A DNA stretch of 64,000 bases, taken from Fomes fomentarius. Its lineage: Eukaryota; Basidiomycota; Agaricomycetes; Polyporales; Polyporaceae. The notes under the pieces were generated by a model. That model was not told the origin of the DNA and made no database searches. It worked only from the letters and a program-made list of their open reading frames with translations. A program made the position numbers and the translations under genes. Shown here one piece after another: positions 1 through 11,953 of the stretch (positions are counted from its first letter, which is position 1; every line of letters begins with the position of its first letter). The stretch covers positions 3,100,001 to 3,164,000 of the forward strand of contig JABYQN010000002.1 of the NCBI GenBank assembly GCA_022606135.1. Reading direction: 5' to 3'.

Positions 1-1391
1 CAAGGCGTTCCGCCCAGCATCAAGGATGGCCACTGCGAAAGATGTGAGTTATGCTATCACAACGATCATAGGAGTAGACTGACCGACGATGAGGAAGACT
101 ATGGACGCAGCTCCTTCGCCGTGTGCATTGAGGTACCGATAATAGGCTGACGGAGATATCGTAAGAAATGAATGTAAGAACAGAGAAATCAGACTTGCCC
201 CAGTTCGCAAGCATTTCAATGATCAGAAAACCAAGTAGACCGGAGAGGTAATACTGCGGAAATGTGAGCTAGGTATCGCAAATCTTGGTATGTAACTGAC
301 CTGAATCGGGAGCAAGTCTTGCGCGTTCTGCCAACAAAGCCATCCCCATGCAATGGCCAACAAAGAATACACCAAGAACATCGCGAAATAGAACTGTAAC
401 ACGTCAGTGAATATAACATAGCCTCCGCCGGTTGATAGGCGCATACATTGACTTTGGGATAATCTGACGCAGGTAATTTGCCGTCAAAGGTGTTCCGGAA
501 GAGTACAGTACCATTGTATGTCGGGTGGTATGGGACGTCGGTAGGGGCCTGCCTAGGAGATGATGAGGGTCGAACGGTAATTGGGACGATAGCTGAATAA
601 TTGGTGTATGAGTGGCAGTTCATGAAGCACAGATGTAGCCATGAGCGCACCGACACAATAGTAGCCAGTCTTCCGCACAGAATACTGAACGGGCTCCTTG
701 TACCACAAGACACCAGAGGGATTAGAATTCAGCGACGCGCTACTCTGCCTGGCCTGAAGCTCGGCATCCCTACGCCAAGGCGAAGTATACTCGGAGTTCT
801 CGTCGGGCGGCGTAGGATCGCCAGCGGGGTTGTTCCAGAAGCCGCTGACGGCGACCTCCGATCCATCTTGCTCGGTGTTGTTATTGCCTTGAGAGAAGCC
901 TATCCTCGCGGACCAGAAGCTGGTGTCGTTGATCGACTTGCCCGAAGGGAGGTTGATAATAAAGCGGCCCAATTCTGACTTGTCGCAGAACCCTTGTTTC
1001 TGAGCGTTGGAAGTGCATACATATGTCTTCTGCTGTGCATAAGGCAATGAGTAGTCCGGGGCGAATACGTATTGTGGTACTCACAGGACGATCCTCATCA
1101 GAGTCCGACGTAGCCTTGCCAAGGTACTCCTCATCTCCCCACTCATATATGACGGTCGCCAGCTGGCCATACGAGCCAGCATCGAACGTAACTTTGACAG
1201 ATGAGCGTTGTAAGTCGTGTATACAGCTGAGAGTTCGTCTCACCATTGATGTATGTATTCTTTCCTCCCCACATCCCAGAACAGACCTGGCGTTCATAGT
1301 CGGTGTCGGCAATCGGGACCTCGTACGCGGCGGTGCAGCAAACAGCGAGAAGCAATGAACAGAACGGAAGCCATGACCATCTGCAGACCAT
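1..1391 (-). CDS. PTM1-like lung seven-transmembrane receptor family protein (3' end outside window)
   Basis: The start codon at 1391 opens a clear signal peptide (MVCRWSWLPFCSLLLAVCC). A luminal ectodomain with the family-like segment ADTDYERQVCSGMWGGKN follows. The next exons give YGQLATVIYEWGDEEYLGK, then KTYVCTSNAQKQGFCDKSEL, then a short stretch ending FDGKLPASDYPKVN before the first membrane helix (FYFAMFLVYSLLAIAWGW). Downstream pieces (NAQDLLPIQ, LGFLIIEMLANWG) match the start of a seven-helix bundle, and the rest lies beyond base 1. Family knowledge: yeast PTM1 and its paralogue are Golgi/endosome membrane proteins related to GOST-type trafficking proteins. Their exact role is poorly defined. 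At least five short introns are needed. The promoter is shared with the divergent SNX4 gene. The family call is fairly sure; exon edges are approximate. Confidence 0.75.
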
Positions 1392-1611
1392 GGCGGTTAG
1401 TGAAAGTGGAAGGAGTGTGTTGACGATTGTTGACCAAAAGACGCGTGAATAGGACCTGGATGATGCACTGGCGGCTGCGCACGCGCGGTCTCAGTGTGAC
1501 GTTCTCGCGCGCCTTCAAGCCAAGGCAAGCGAAGCCAGTCGCGCACTTTCGCCGCTCCTGTCATTCGCTGCCCGTCCTTGCATCCTCCATCCGTCTACAT
1601 TACACTGCGAC
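1392..1611. promoter_or_regulatory. 220-bp divergent intergenic region (PTM1-like / SNX4)
   Basis: This gap lies between two start codons that point away from each other, so both promoters and 5' leaders must sit here or overlap. I see no clear TATA box. The role is inferred from gene orientation only. Confidence 0.5.
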
Positions 1612-3453
1612 ATGCTCGGCGGCGATGAGGACGTCTTCGATAGCGTGACCTGGGAGTCTCCGGCAGTACCGACGACGTACGAGGGCACCTCGACGGCCCC
1701 TTCGGGCCCCGGCTTCAGGCAGAGCACGTCGGAGAGCGAGGATGGGCGCGGACCACACGACCCCAAGTGGGAGGGGTATCTCATTACCAGCGTAAAGGAT
1801 CCGGTGAAGGAGCTTGCGGAGACGAAGGACGCGTATGTATCGTATCTTGTCACTGCGAAGGTCAGTCCTGCATTGCAATTCATGTTGTTATGTATCGCTT
1901 ATTGGGAGACAGACGAATCTGCCTATCTTCTCTACTCCTAATCCTTCTTCTCGGCGACGGTTTCAAGACTTTGTATTCTTAAGAATGCATCTTGCAAAGG
2001 ACTTCCCGGCTTGCGTCGTGCCCCCTTTACCAGACAAGCACAGGCTTGGTTAGTCCTTGCTTTATGCCCCGCTGTCTACACAGCTCATGCGAGAGCGAAC
2101 ACAGAGTACGTAACAGGAGACCGGTTCAGTCCGGAGTTCATGGAACGACGGCGTTCGGAGTGAGTATGACGATCAGCGTCCTTCGGAAGTTATTCTCACC
2201 CATCCGCAGCCTGCATCGTTTCCTCCAACGGCTTGCTCGCCATCCAACACTCCAGCGTAGCACGCTTCTTCGTGCATTCTTTGAATCGACTGAATGGGTG
2301 CGTGACATGGACCAGGTTGGTTTGCCTTTGCACTCAATGCCTTCCAGCACGTCATAATGCACCAACACGTCGCTCACCCCCCGGTGCCAGAGCAATCCGC
2401 AGGAGTCATCGACAGCATCTCCGACAGTTTACTGAACGCATTCTCCCGTGTCCGTAAGCCTGACGAGCGCTTCCTTGCGATGCGGGAGCACGTGGACAAG
2501 TTCGAAGAGGGTATCTCGCTTTCTGAGCGACTATTCAATCGGGCGCGGAACAGGACGAACGGTGAGTACTTGCCCTTCGTGCTCCCCTATCTTGTTGCGA
2601 GTATCTGAGGCTGAGAGAGACGGCAACCCGGAACCGGGTGAAGATCTTACCGGCGATTACCATGACCTCGCCGTCGCGGTACAGGGCCTGGGTTTCCTTG
2701 AGTCTGGAATCACCGACCCACTGAACCACTTCTCCAATACGCTATTAGAGTTCTCTGCGCTTCTACGTCACAATGTAGGTGATTCGCAGCAGACTCGGTC
2801 GGACCTCCGTTGACCCTGAATGACCGTTCCAGACACAAATGACCACCGACCCGTTCCTCGTCCATCTACACGCGATGCTGCAATACTCTCATGCGAATCG
2901 AGCGGTTCTCAAGCTCCGGGACCAGAAGCAGATGGACTTCGAAGAGCTCTCGGAGTATCTTTCGCAAGTCACCGCGGAACGAGACCGGCTGGCTGCGGTG
3001 ATCAGCGGCCGAGCAGGGAGTACAGGGTTGGGCCTCAGTGCATACCTCAGGGATAGAGTGGATGCGATCCGGGGCACCGATGACGATAGGACCCGTGTCG
3101 AGCGCATGCGCAAGCTGGACGGGAAGATCAAGGAGGTACGGTGTCCCACGAATCACACGGCCATCTAGCGCTCACTTGTCCTCAGCTTCAAGACGCGGTA
3201 CAGACCGCTCATGAGACGTCAGACGCGTTCAGTGACGAGACGCTTCGTGAACAGAAGATCTTCCAACGAGCGAAGGAAGCGGAGATGAAGGAGATGCTTG
3301 GAAACTATGCTGACGGCCAGATTGAGTTCTACAAGGCGGTGCGTGGCTTTACGCCGCCGGTTACGTCGAGGGCACTAACCTATGACTACCTAGGCTATGG
3401 AGGAATGGGACAGAATCATACCTATCATTCAGCGTATACGTGTGGACATCTAA
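1612..3453 (+). CDS. SNX4: Sorting nexin-4 / Atg24 (PX-BAR)
   Basis: The ATG at 1612 starts a protein with an acidic N-terminus, then WEGYLITSVKDPVKEL and a PX domain (SRRRFQDFVFLRMHLAKDFP, then VVPPLPDKHRL). A PX-C/BAR helical region follows (LQRFLQRLARHPTLQRS; QYSHANRAVLKLRDQKQMDF; ERMRKLDGKIKELQDAV). It ends EWDRIIPIIQRIRVDI with TAA at 3451-3453. The first intron is 1861-1912 (GTCAGT...CAG). Family knowledge: SNX4 binds PI3P on endosomes through PX, pairs with another BAR-type sorting nexin, recycles membrane cargo such as v-SNAREs, and is needed for selective autophagy. Residue order and length fit a full gene with several short introns. It converges on REV7 with only about 130 bp between the stop codons. 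Confidence 0.88.
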
Positions 3454-3586
3454 TGACGCGGACTTTTCTGGGCAGCTTCTGTTGCCGATGTACTTCTACT
3501 TGGCATCCTTGTGTATACATAATTATCAGGAATGGTTCGTCTGTCTGTGCCCACCCAGGCCGGTCTCGTCATCGACGGCTTCACAC

Positions 3587-4676
3587 TCAGACTGCCTTCT
3601 CCTTTCCTTTCGGTACCGCCTCCCCGTCAAAGTGGAGTTTATGCTCAGATTCTTGCACCGCCAGCGATAACTGACCATCCAGCAATGTCGTCATGTGTAA
3701 GGGTGGCTGCAGGCAGGACCCGGACTTACATTTATGATCCCAGTGTCGACTGCACGGACCATAGAAAGTTCTGCCTTGTCAGATGTACCTGAAGTGGTGT
3801 GCTGTGTGGTGGCGGGAATCCATGGCGGTGGGTCCTAGAAATACGTCATATACAGACAGAAATGGATGCCCAGATGCACGGTCGCACCTTTCCCTCGCTG
3901 GCCGTAGGCGCTTTATCGTCTTGCAATTCGATGAGGATGACGAAGGAGAGGTCTGGGAGGCGCTATATTCAGTGAGCATCGATTGGTTTCGCGCATTGTC
4001 TCATTACCGTCGAGGTGAATCTGGCCGAGCTGAGCCTCGATCATGCTCAGCTTCACCAAGAACGACCGGAAGTACTGGTTCAGGGAAGCAACAGTGATTG
4101 CGCCTTCTACGCTGTTCAGCCAACAAGGTCAGGAGCTATGTTACCTGTCACTTGAATGAGCTCCACGAAGGCACCTGGTATCCTTGTTGTAGGACTCAAC
4201 CTCCAGAGTGTTCCGGAGCGCGAAGATGAAGCGTTCCAGGGGCTTCTCGTCAGGTGCTTTAATCACCACAACCACCTTGTCCACATTGCCCTATCACGAG
4301 TCAGTCTCGGTGTGGTTGTGGCTGGGTACGAGTGCTTACCTCAGCTAGTTCGTCCGCGATCGCTCGGACAGCACCGGCAATATACTCGTTCAGCGCTGGA
4401 TGGCGAGACTGAAACACTGGTGTATCGTACTTTCTCCGACGAACGAAGAGTTCGGCGGGGTACACCTGACGCACGTACAAAATGGTATGGACTGCGACTT
4501 CAACTTGTGTTTCGAGTAAGTACGATTGCAATGCTATACTGGGAACGTGCAACTGACTGAATTCCGCGATCCCAGAGACGGCTTCTGGTTATCAAGAAGG
4601 GTGAGCGGTAGATACGAATGGAAGACTGGAGAACGGCACACTCGCGGTTGAACGTGAGCGGAGCATGGGCAGCCAT
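3587..4676 (-). CDS. REV7: HORMA-domain protein REV7 / MAD2B
   Basis: Start at 4676 (MAAHAPLTFNRD). After one intron comes the diagnostic stretch LLETQVEVAVHTILYVRQVY, followed by PAELFVRRRKYDTPVFQSRH and HPALNEYIAGAVRAIADEL. Later exons give NVDKVVVVIKAPDEKPLERF, YFRSFLVKLSMIEAQLGQIH, DLSFVILIELQDDKAPTASE, PPPWIPATT and VRAVDTGIINLSLAVQESEH, ending at a TGA at 3589-3587. This order reproduces the HORMA fold, including the C-terminal safety-belt strand that in REV7 usually reads like LQLYVEE. Family knowledge: REV7 is the accessory subunit of DNA polymerase zeta in translesion synthesis and a HORMA adaptor for other partners. At least six small introns split about 1.1 kb of DNA. It is divergent from the Zn2Cys6 factor. 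Confidence 0.85.
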
Positions 4677-5015
4677 AGGCGAGTGACCACACTGGCTAGA
4701 CTCGGGTGAGAGTTGACACTGGTTAGAGTTGGGATCCGAACAGCATGCGAGGTGGAGCAGCAGAGGCGCAGTGATGAAGTTTGCCACAAGCAGGTTCGTG
4801 CACGGCCCCGTGACCATGACGCGCCACTGTGGTGACTCTGACTGTGAGCGTTGACGCGTTGACGTAGGAGAAGGTTATCGGTATGGCCCATGCAGCTCGC
4901 CCGGTGATGTCAGGCCCAGCATGGCCCCCTCTGTTCCTCTCAAAGCGTTTCCCCCATCATCGTGACCACCGTCTCCTCCGTACCCCCACCCTGAGAGACC
5001 CCCTTTGCGATCCCC
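4677..5015. promoter_or_regulatory. 339-bp divergent intergenic region (REV7 / Zn2Cys6 factor)
   Basis: This stretch lies between two outward-facing start codons and contains no supported coding exon. It probably holds both promoters. I see no repeat or other element in it. Confidence 0.5.
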
Positions 5016-8000
5016 ATGACTTCCGCCTACGAACAACAGCCCAACCTCAGTTATTCCGAAGATGACGATCCTGGCAACGAGCCCGGCTCCAGCAAGCAAG
5101 CCGGTGTGAAGAGAGGAACGAGAGGTACGCGCCTGTTCTCGTCAGGTCCATTGCGAGACAACCTCTCAACTACGATTCCACAGCGTGTGATCGGTGTAGA
5201 AAGATCAAGAGTAAATGCGAACCCGGCACCGGAACGGACGACAAATGCAAGAACTGCGAGATTTCCAATACACGTGAGTGGGATAATCTCAACCTTAACC
5301 AACGGCCTACTGAAAGCCCGGCGTAGCATGCACCTTCCAAGGCATGTATATTGGAGCTGCTAGTACCTCTCTTACTGAGCCTTTTACAGGCCCGAGTTTC
5401 AAGCGCGGCCCGCCGAAAGGGTACATACATTCAATCGAGCAACGATGGCACCAGGTCGAATGTATTCTGGCTACCATCATGGACTCTCCTCGCGCGCAAG
5501 ACATTGTGAACGACCTTCGTCGCGACGCTTTCGCTAACGCGATTCTCGATCGCGTACAAAGCGGGCCATATGTAGGTAGACCTTGAGTGATCCATGTGCA
5601 CATCCCTTACTTGCCTCGTGACAGGGCTCGAGAAGTAGGCTGCCACAATCGCAGGACATCACCAGGGACAGTTTCTACTCATCCCTCATTGAGGTTCCCG
5701 AGCACACACCCCTCAGGGATGATCGGCGATCTCGTAGACAGTCCCGAGTATCTAGGGAGATTGTATCTCAAGGTATGCTTAACGCTACTGCCCGCTTCCC
5801 CATGTAACTGCGCTAACATAACGTTAGATCCGACTGCATCCGCCACACCCACAAGAGAGTGGCAGGAGCAGTTGTCAAGGAGGCTTTCACAAGCTCATAG
5901 TAATCAGTGGGCGTATAAGACTGCACCGCTGAGCCCCGCTTCCCGATCATCATCTTCTGCCGGCGGCTCTACTGAGTATTCGAGGACCCGGCGAAGGCTA
6001 GATTGGTCACATAATGCAGCCCCACAACAACAGAACTGGGACAATATGTATACCATTCCGAGCCAATACCGTATGTCTTCACGAGAAGAATCAACAATCT
6101 GCCTTTTCTTTACTAATTGTAGACTGTTACAGCAACGGGGACCGAACACAATCAGGTCAACGAAACCGCTGAAGCGTTCGGTCATCTGTCCGTAGATCAA
6201 AATAAAGAGGTGTGTATCGCTTCGTGACACGCAGACATCGGCTAACGTCCTTTGACAGTTCCGTTATCACGGTCCTGCTTCTGGTTTGCCCCTGCTAGCG
6301 CAGAGCCATAGAAAGGGAGGGGACGACAAACAAGAGAACAGGATCTGGTGAGATTTTCGGATTAGTGCGACACCGTGCCCTGTACTAACGTGTTTCTTCG
6401 TATCCAGGAAATTTATGGCGAATGTCGATCCAGAGTCAGCACCATACGACTTGCTAGGTGAAGAGGAAGATGTCGAGGTCCAGATGCCTTCGCCCGAAAT
6501 GCGGGAGTATCTTCTCCAAATGTACTTCACCTACGTCCATCCGTTCTTCCCGGTCGTTCACAAAGCGGACTTCCTTTATCACAACACCCTGTGCGTTGGC
6601 GCGTCTTTCTTCATCCATGCTCACCAAAATCTGACGTGTGACTTTCAGAGAGTTAGTTCATCGCCGATCGATGTCAGAAATGTGACATACTCATGCTGCT
6701 GACTCGCCACAGATCTCATGGCGCACCACCATCCGCACCACCACGAACGCCTTTGCGCCATCATCCCATGCAGATGCCTTGCAAAATTCTCCTCTTGTCG
6801 ATGTTCGCCATCGCTGCCCGGTATTCGAATCGACCAGAAGATCACGCGACCCACGGCGATAGTAATGTTTCTAGAGCAGGCCAGCAATACGCTGAGGATG
6901 CTCATAAGCTTCTGAGTTGGTATCGACGTTTGCGATGCTGCGGCACTCGTCCTGACACTTAATTTCAGATCGCAAGTATAAGAGTAGCAGGCCCTCGACA
7001 TGCCAGGCACTGTTACTCTTAGCCATTCGCGAGTTCGGCATGGGTGAGTAGGCTCTGATGATCATACTGGAGTATAAGTGAATAAGTGATGTTACAGGCG
7101 CGATGGATAAAGGCTGGTTGTACAGTGGTGCGTAATGTATCGTCCCCCTCGTACACAGACCTTGACAAATGCGCTGCAGGCATGGCTCAGCGGATGGTAT
7201 GTTGTACCGAATCTTTATTTGGCGGCATCTGACAAGCTGACAAGTGATGCATTGAAGGCCATCGATCTAGGCATGAATCGGAACGCTGATTACTGGACCA
7301 CCGATGGGAAGCAGCCTATCTTCACCGATGTCGAGAAACAGATCAGGAAACATATATGGTGGTCCTGCTGCATATCGGACAAGTATGCATCGGTACCCAT
7401 CGGTCAGTACGTTTTGCTGATGCATTAGCCCCAGGTTGTCTGCTGTGTGGCTAGGGCGACCTATCACCTTCCGTGCGAACGACTACTCCATATCGATGCC
7501 GAGCATTGATGAGGTTAGTCAACGCGCGCTCGCACTCTACCATTGTTCTTGCAACTCATGCGTGTTCATATAGCCTGATGAGAACGAGTTTTGGCAACCT
7601 TATCCTCCCGGTATCCTGAGGGATATTGTACCACAGCCTGCGAGGCTTATGTCTAGCTTCCAGCAAGCGTGCAATTTGTGTACGTACGGAGGGTGGTCTT
7701 TGATTGACAAGTAGTTGACCATTGTTGCAGCGGTTATCATCACTGATGTCATGGACAAGATATACCCGGTGCAAATATCAACAGAAACCCCACGACGAGT
7801 CTTATTTGAGCAGCTAGAGAGACGTCTCAGCAAGTGGATGATAGATCTTCCGGACCACCTGCGCTACCATCCCAACGACAAGCACGCTACCTTGCTACCC
7901 CATGTCCTCATGTTGCACATTGAGTATCATGCTGCCGAACTACTACTCCATCGAGCATTGTGGGTACTCTCACTCATATCATTGCATTGGTCCACACTTA

Positions 8001-9189
8001 CCATGGAATATCTAGCCTGCCGCCCGACGATGAGTGAGTAGTTCCCGCGGTTTGCGCCTGGAGTCGGTATTGATAACCTATTCAGCATGAACCCCCAATC
8101 AAACTATCAAACTGATACGTTGGCTCTGAAAGCCTTTGATATCTGCACGGGTGCTGCCAGCCAGATCTGTTCGATGGGTGTGTCACTGTTCCTCGACTGC
8201 AACTCATTGTTGGTTCACTAACAATGCTGTTACATCAGCGGAGTCCTACAATGACAAGTTTGGTCTCGAGCGATCACCCCCTTTCTTGTGTATCTATCTT
8301 CAAGCCGCCGGGTAAGCATGCAATCCTCTCTGTGTAGGCGTATGGTGACACTAATTCTCAACAGCATCATGCATGTGATCACATGTGCGTTTCCCTCTAG
8401 ACTTTCTGGACCCCTGAAGTTACTTATACCACTGTTCATCAGTGGCGCGCCGTCCATGGGATCCTCAGGCAACACTTGGGCTCACTCGTTGCATAGCAGC
8501 GTGCAGACAAATCGAGGTACGATTTTTGAATCAGTATTGTTCCGCTGTGATCAAACATTGCCCCACAGAAATTGTGGCCAACGGCTGTGCGTCTCCGTAA
8601 CTTGCTCGAGGGCGCCAAAGTGCGGCTAGACGAGTCAGTGTACACAATTGACCCGACCCAATCAGGCAGTCGCAAGCGCAACGTCGACGATGCGCTCGGA
8701 AGCTCGAAGAATCCTGACTTGAGCGCCCGCGATAGATACAGTATGCCAGTGATCGATAACTACTCCAGTAGCCCTGCGACTAGCATCGCGGGCCCCGCAT
8801 GGGATCATGCCCATAATGCGAGAATGGTGGCGCATACACTCGGTATCGATGGGCCTAGCACGGAGGCATCACCCTCATTTTATCCAGGGTACCAATGGTG
8901 GCCGAGTCAGCTCCTCACGACAGAGGGACTGACCCACCTCGCATTGTCTACGCCTACGGACATCCCGCCCGTGAACGCTCCGATGGCTTTCGATGTGATT
9001 CAGGGTTACACCCATCCTCCGCAGCAAATTCCGCATAGCGATCCCAGGCACCACCAGCAGACACGTGCACCGTCGCAGGAGCCGTTCACTTTTGGGCAGG
9101 GCAACCCCTCACAGAGCTTCGATCCAGAAGTTGATTATGGGGGCTACAACAACTTTTCGCGATACCAGCAATCGAGAGACCAACGATAA
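5016..9189 (+). CDS. Zn2Cys6 binuclear-cluster transcription factor with fungal-specific regulatory domain
   Basis: Start at 5016 (MTSAYEQQPNLSYSEDDD). The zinc cluster is assembled from three exons: ACDRCRKIKSKCEPG, then DKCKNCEISN, then ACTF, which supplies the six cysteines. The linker QGPSFKRGPPKGYIHSIEQR follows, typical of cluster factors just before a dimerisation helix. The middle-homology domain starts with EMREYLLQMYFTYVHPFFPV and VHKADFLYH, then LLSMFAIAARYS and LKAIDLGMNRNADYW. The C-terminus is Pro/Gln/His-rich and stops at 9187-9189. Family knowledge: such proteins bind CGG-type half-sites and often regulate carbon, nitrogen or secondary metabolism. The target cannot be told from sequence. 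The intron at 5342-5389 appears to use a GC donor. The next gene, an MFS transporter, is convergent, so co-regulation is possible but unproven. Confidence 0.85.
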
Positions 9190-9562
9190 GTGTGCATGCG
9201 GGAAGGGTTATGAGGGTATAGCGGTGGAAGATCTACTGGGTTGTGGTCGAAGCGTTGTCCGGTCGATCGGGACTGTTTTCCTTCGCCCAATAGGTTATGC
9301 TTGTATTCGTCTTATAATACTTCTCGGACACCTAGTACGTTTTCCCTATCGTGATTGATGTTTGTATGTAGTCATCATGTACAGATGAAGTATGTACCCA
9401 TTGACTGTTTCCTAGAATTGAAATTATGGACAGACTTCGCGCCAGGTGCGAGATCAACTGTGCACATCAGACATTAGCCGCAAGCTATGGACCATCTAAT
9501 AGTGTCCTCCACTTAGATTGTGCGCGTGTTACAGGTTTGTCACTTGTCTAGGATTAGGCATT
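9190..9562. other. Convergent 3' intergenic region
   Basis: This 373-bp stretch lies between the stop codons of the Zn2Cys6 factor and the MFS transporter. It should hold both 3' UTRs and polyadenylation signals. I see no gene or repeat. Confidence 0.5.
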
Positions 9563-11600
9563 CTATTGTCTGCCTTGCGCGGCGCGTCGTTGCGCGCGCC
9601 GCTTTGCCCTCCATCTTGGTCCGTAATGCATCAGGACCCAGTAATAGGGTGAGAATGCCACGCATATGCCCGTCAGAAGGACATACGTCCGTCCCGTTCC
9701 TAGGCGGTTTAAGATGATGTCGATGATGGAAACCGCCGCTGCTCCAATTGTGCAGCGCACAAGATTGTTCTGAGTATGATATGATTAGTTCGCCAAAAAC
9801 CCAGTATCAGAGTAGGGATTGAGCACTCACGCATGCTGTGATGGCGGAGCCATGCTGTGGTGCGAGGTCTATTATCAGTGTTTGAGCACTATTCATCATG
9901 GATATGCAGGTCCATCCGACTGAACGGAAATGTCAATGTCAATGTTATGTTGAATGTGGCTTCGATGGCCGATAGAGCGGTGCTCACTGATGAATTGCAA
10001 TATCAGTGGCCCTGCAAGGGAGACCTTGGCCTGCAAACACCATCCATACCCGGCACAGGCAGCCGCGAATATTGCGAATATGGTAGGCATGAGCCTGAGC
10101 CGCGCGTATTCGATCGGAAAGTGTTCTTCCTTCGTGACATCCTCGGGAGATATCTTCTTCTCCGAATCCTGCTCGAGTTTGCGGACCAGTTTTTGCTTGA
10201 CGCGCCGGTAGTCCCAGTCGAGCATCTCACCGTTGACCACGCCTCCCAAAAGGCTGCCGCCACCGATGGCGAGGAAGCACAATCCGACACTTGTCTGCGT
10301 GAGGAACGGATACGTCGTTTGGAATAATGTCGAGATAGTGGCGGTGATGCAGTAGAAGAGCGAATAGACTAGAGCATTGAAGAGTAGCGTGAGCGTCACG
10401 TCCGGATACAGGAAAAGGCGCAAAGGGTTTGCGAATCCGCGTGGTGGTGGTCTTGACGCATAATTTGGGCTTTGCTGCGTTCGCCCGATGATTGGTATGA
10501 CAGGCCGGTATGACTTGGGAGGAGGAACGCTCCCGTCTCCCACCATCGCGCGCAGAGTCTCTGGAAGCAATCTAACAGAAACTCGGTCGGTGAGTAAGTC
10601 GAGAGTGGTTGAAGGATGGGTGTACTTGCAGGATCATGACTGCGGCGCATACACCCGCCGAGATAACCAGAAACCAGAAGATAGACCTGCGACAGGGGTC
10701 AGTCGAACGATATGCTACCGAATGCTAGCCGGCATTACCTCCAGCCCAGCCTGTCCGAGAGAACACCTCCTAGCACTGGCCCGAGACAGGGTCCCACCAT
10801 CGGTCCGATGTTCCACATGCCGAAGAAGCTGCCGCGCTCAGCGGGTGCGGCGACGTCTGCGATGACCCCAGCGCCTGCAGTGGTTCACGTAAACATCGGA
10901 GAATTTTCCAGCTGTGTGAAATGTACTGACCGAGCGCGATAGTGCTGGCGGACCCAGCAGCTTGAAGGCACCGAAGTACCATGAGTAGCCAGTATGCGTC
11001 GGTGGGAACGAGGGCAAGACCGACGCAAGCTAGAGATAGGACAATCATACAACCGATGAACATTGGTCGTCTGCCCCACCTGTCAGACAGTGTGCCCCAG
11101 AACATCGGTGCTGGACGGTGAGTAGGATGAGTAAATAGATGATATCCGCGTTAGTCATGTTGCCTATACTCACAGATTCCTTGTACGACCATGTAGACCG
11201 TGACGGTCAAGTTGATCAACTCGACGGACTCATGGAATGCAGCCGCGATGGTAGGGATGGCTGGGAAGTAGATGTTGGCTGTCAGAGGACTGTAAAAGCC
11301 AAAGAACATCAGCTATTGTCGATTAGAATTCTATAATGCGACTAGTACCTGAACATTGCAGCAAACGCGGAGACTGCGACAACAAACCACTTCTCCCAAG
11401 GTGCGTAGATACTGTACGGTCCCTTGGGTTGCGACTTAGAAGAATCATTGCTCTGCGCTTTAGACATGGGCTCGGGAACCTCTGGAGAATCTGAGGTGAA
11501 CACTGTCAGACGCACGAAACATAGGAGGAAAGAGAGATATACCATTGTGCTTGTCTTCGCCAGAGGAGACTGCTACCGTTGTGGGGTTGTTCCGCTTCAT
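9563..11600 (-). CDS. MFS transporter, drug:H+ antiporter-1 (DHA1) type
   Basis: Start at 11600 (MKRNNPTTVAVSSGEDKHN). The first helix begins at PWEKWFVVAVSAFAAMFSPL, continuing LTANIYFPAIPTIAAAF. MFS motif A is present between helices 2 and 3 (FWGTLSDRWGRRPMFIG). An antiporter-type motif C follows (NIGPMVGPCLGPVLGGVLSD), then a cytoplasmic loop and the second six-helix half (TLLFNALVYSLFYCITATIS; VGLCFLAIGGGSLLGGVVNG). The tail ends LMHYGPRWRAKRRAQRRAAQ, very basic. Family knowledge: yeast QDR/DTR-like DHA1 proteins export drugs, polyamines or spore-wall precursors from the plasma membrane. The substrate is not predictable here. Several short introns interrupt the gene. Confidence 0.85.
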
Positions 11601-11953
11601 GACGAGTTCTCAGAAAAGCGTACAGTCAGAAACCGGGTCAAGGAAGTGGGACTTGCGTGAGGCGTACACGCGCACGCCTCGACAAAGATCCCCGCTGGCT
11701 TATTAGGTCCTCACAGGCGAACATGAGAATCACCAAACCGTGAATCAAACATGCCTTATCTGGCACTGACACCTATTTCTGGCGATGCCCATTTCGGCCG
11801 TCGGTAACCGATCCGACCGTTGGCTCTGACGCCTAGTTGATATGTCGTACTGAGTATCCTGCGCATATAACTCATGCGTGTATACATGCAACAGGGTAGT
11901 AATACATCACCTGAGATAAGTCCCCAGGAACGAACGAACATCACGATGACCAC
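11601..11953. promoter_or_regulatory. Intergenic region upstream of MFS gene
   Basis: This 353-bp stretch sits between the CWC25 stop and the MFS start; both genes read leftward. It should contain the CWC25 3' UTR and the transporter promoter. No coding exon is supported. Confidence 0.45.
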
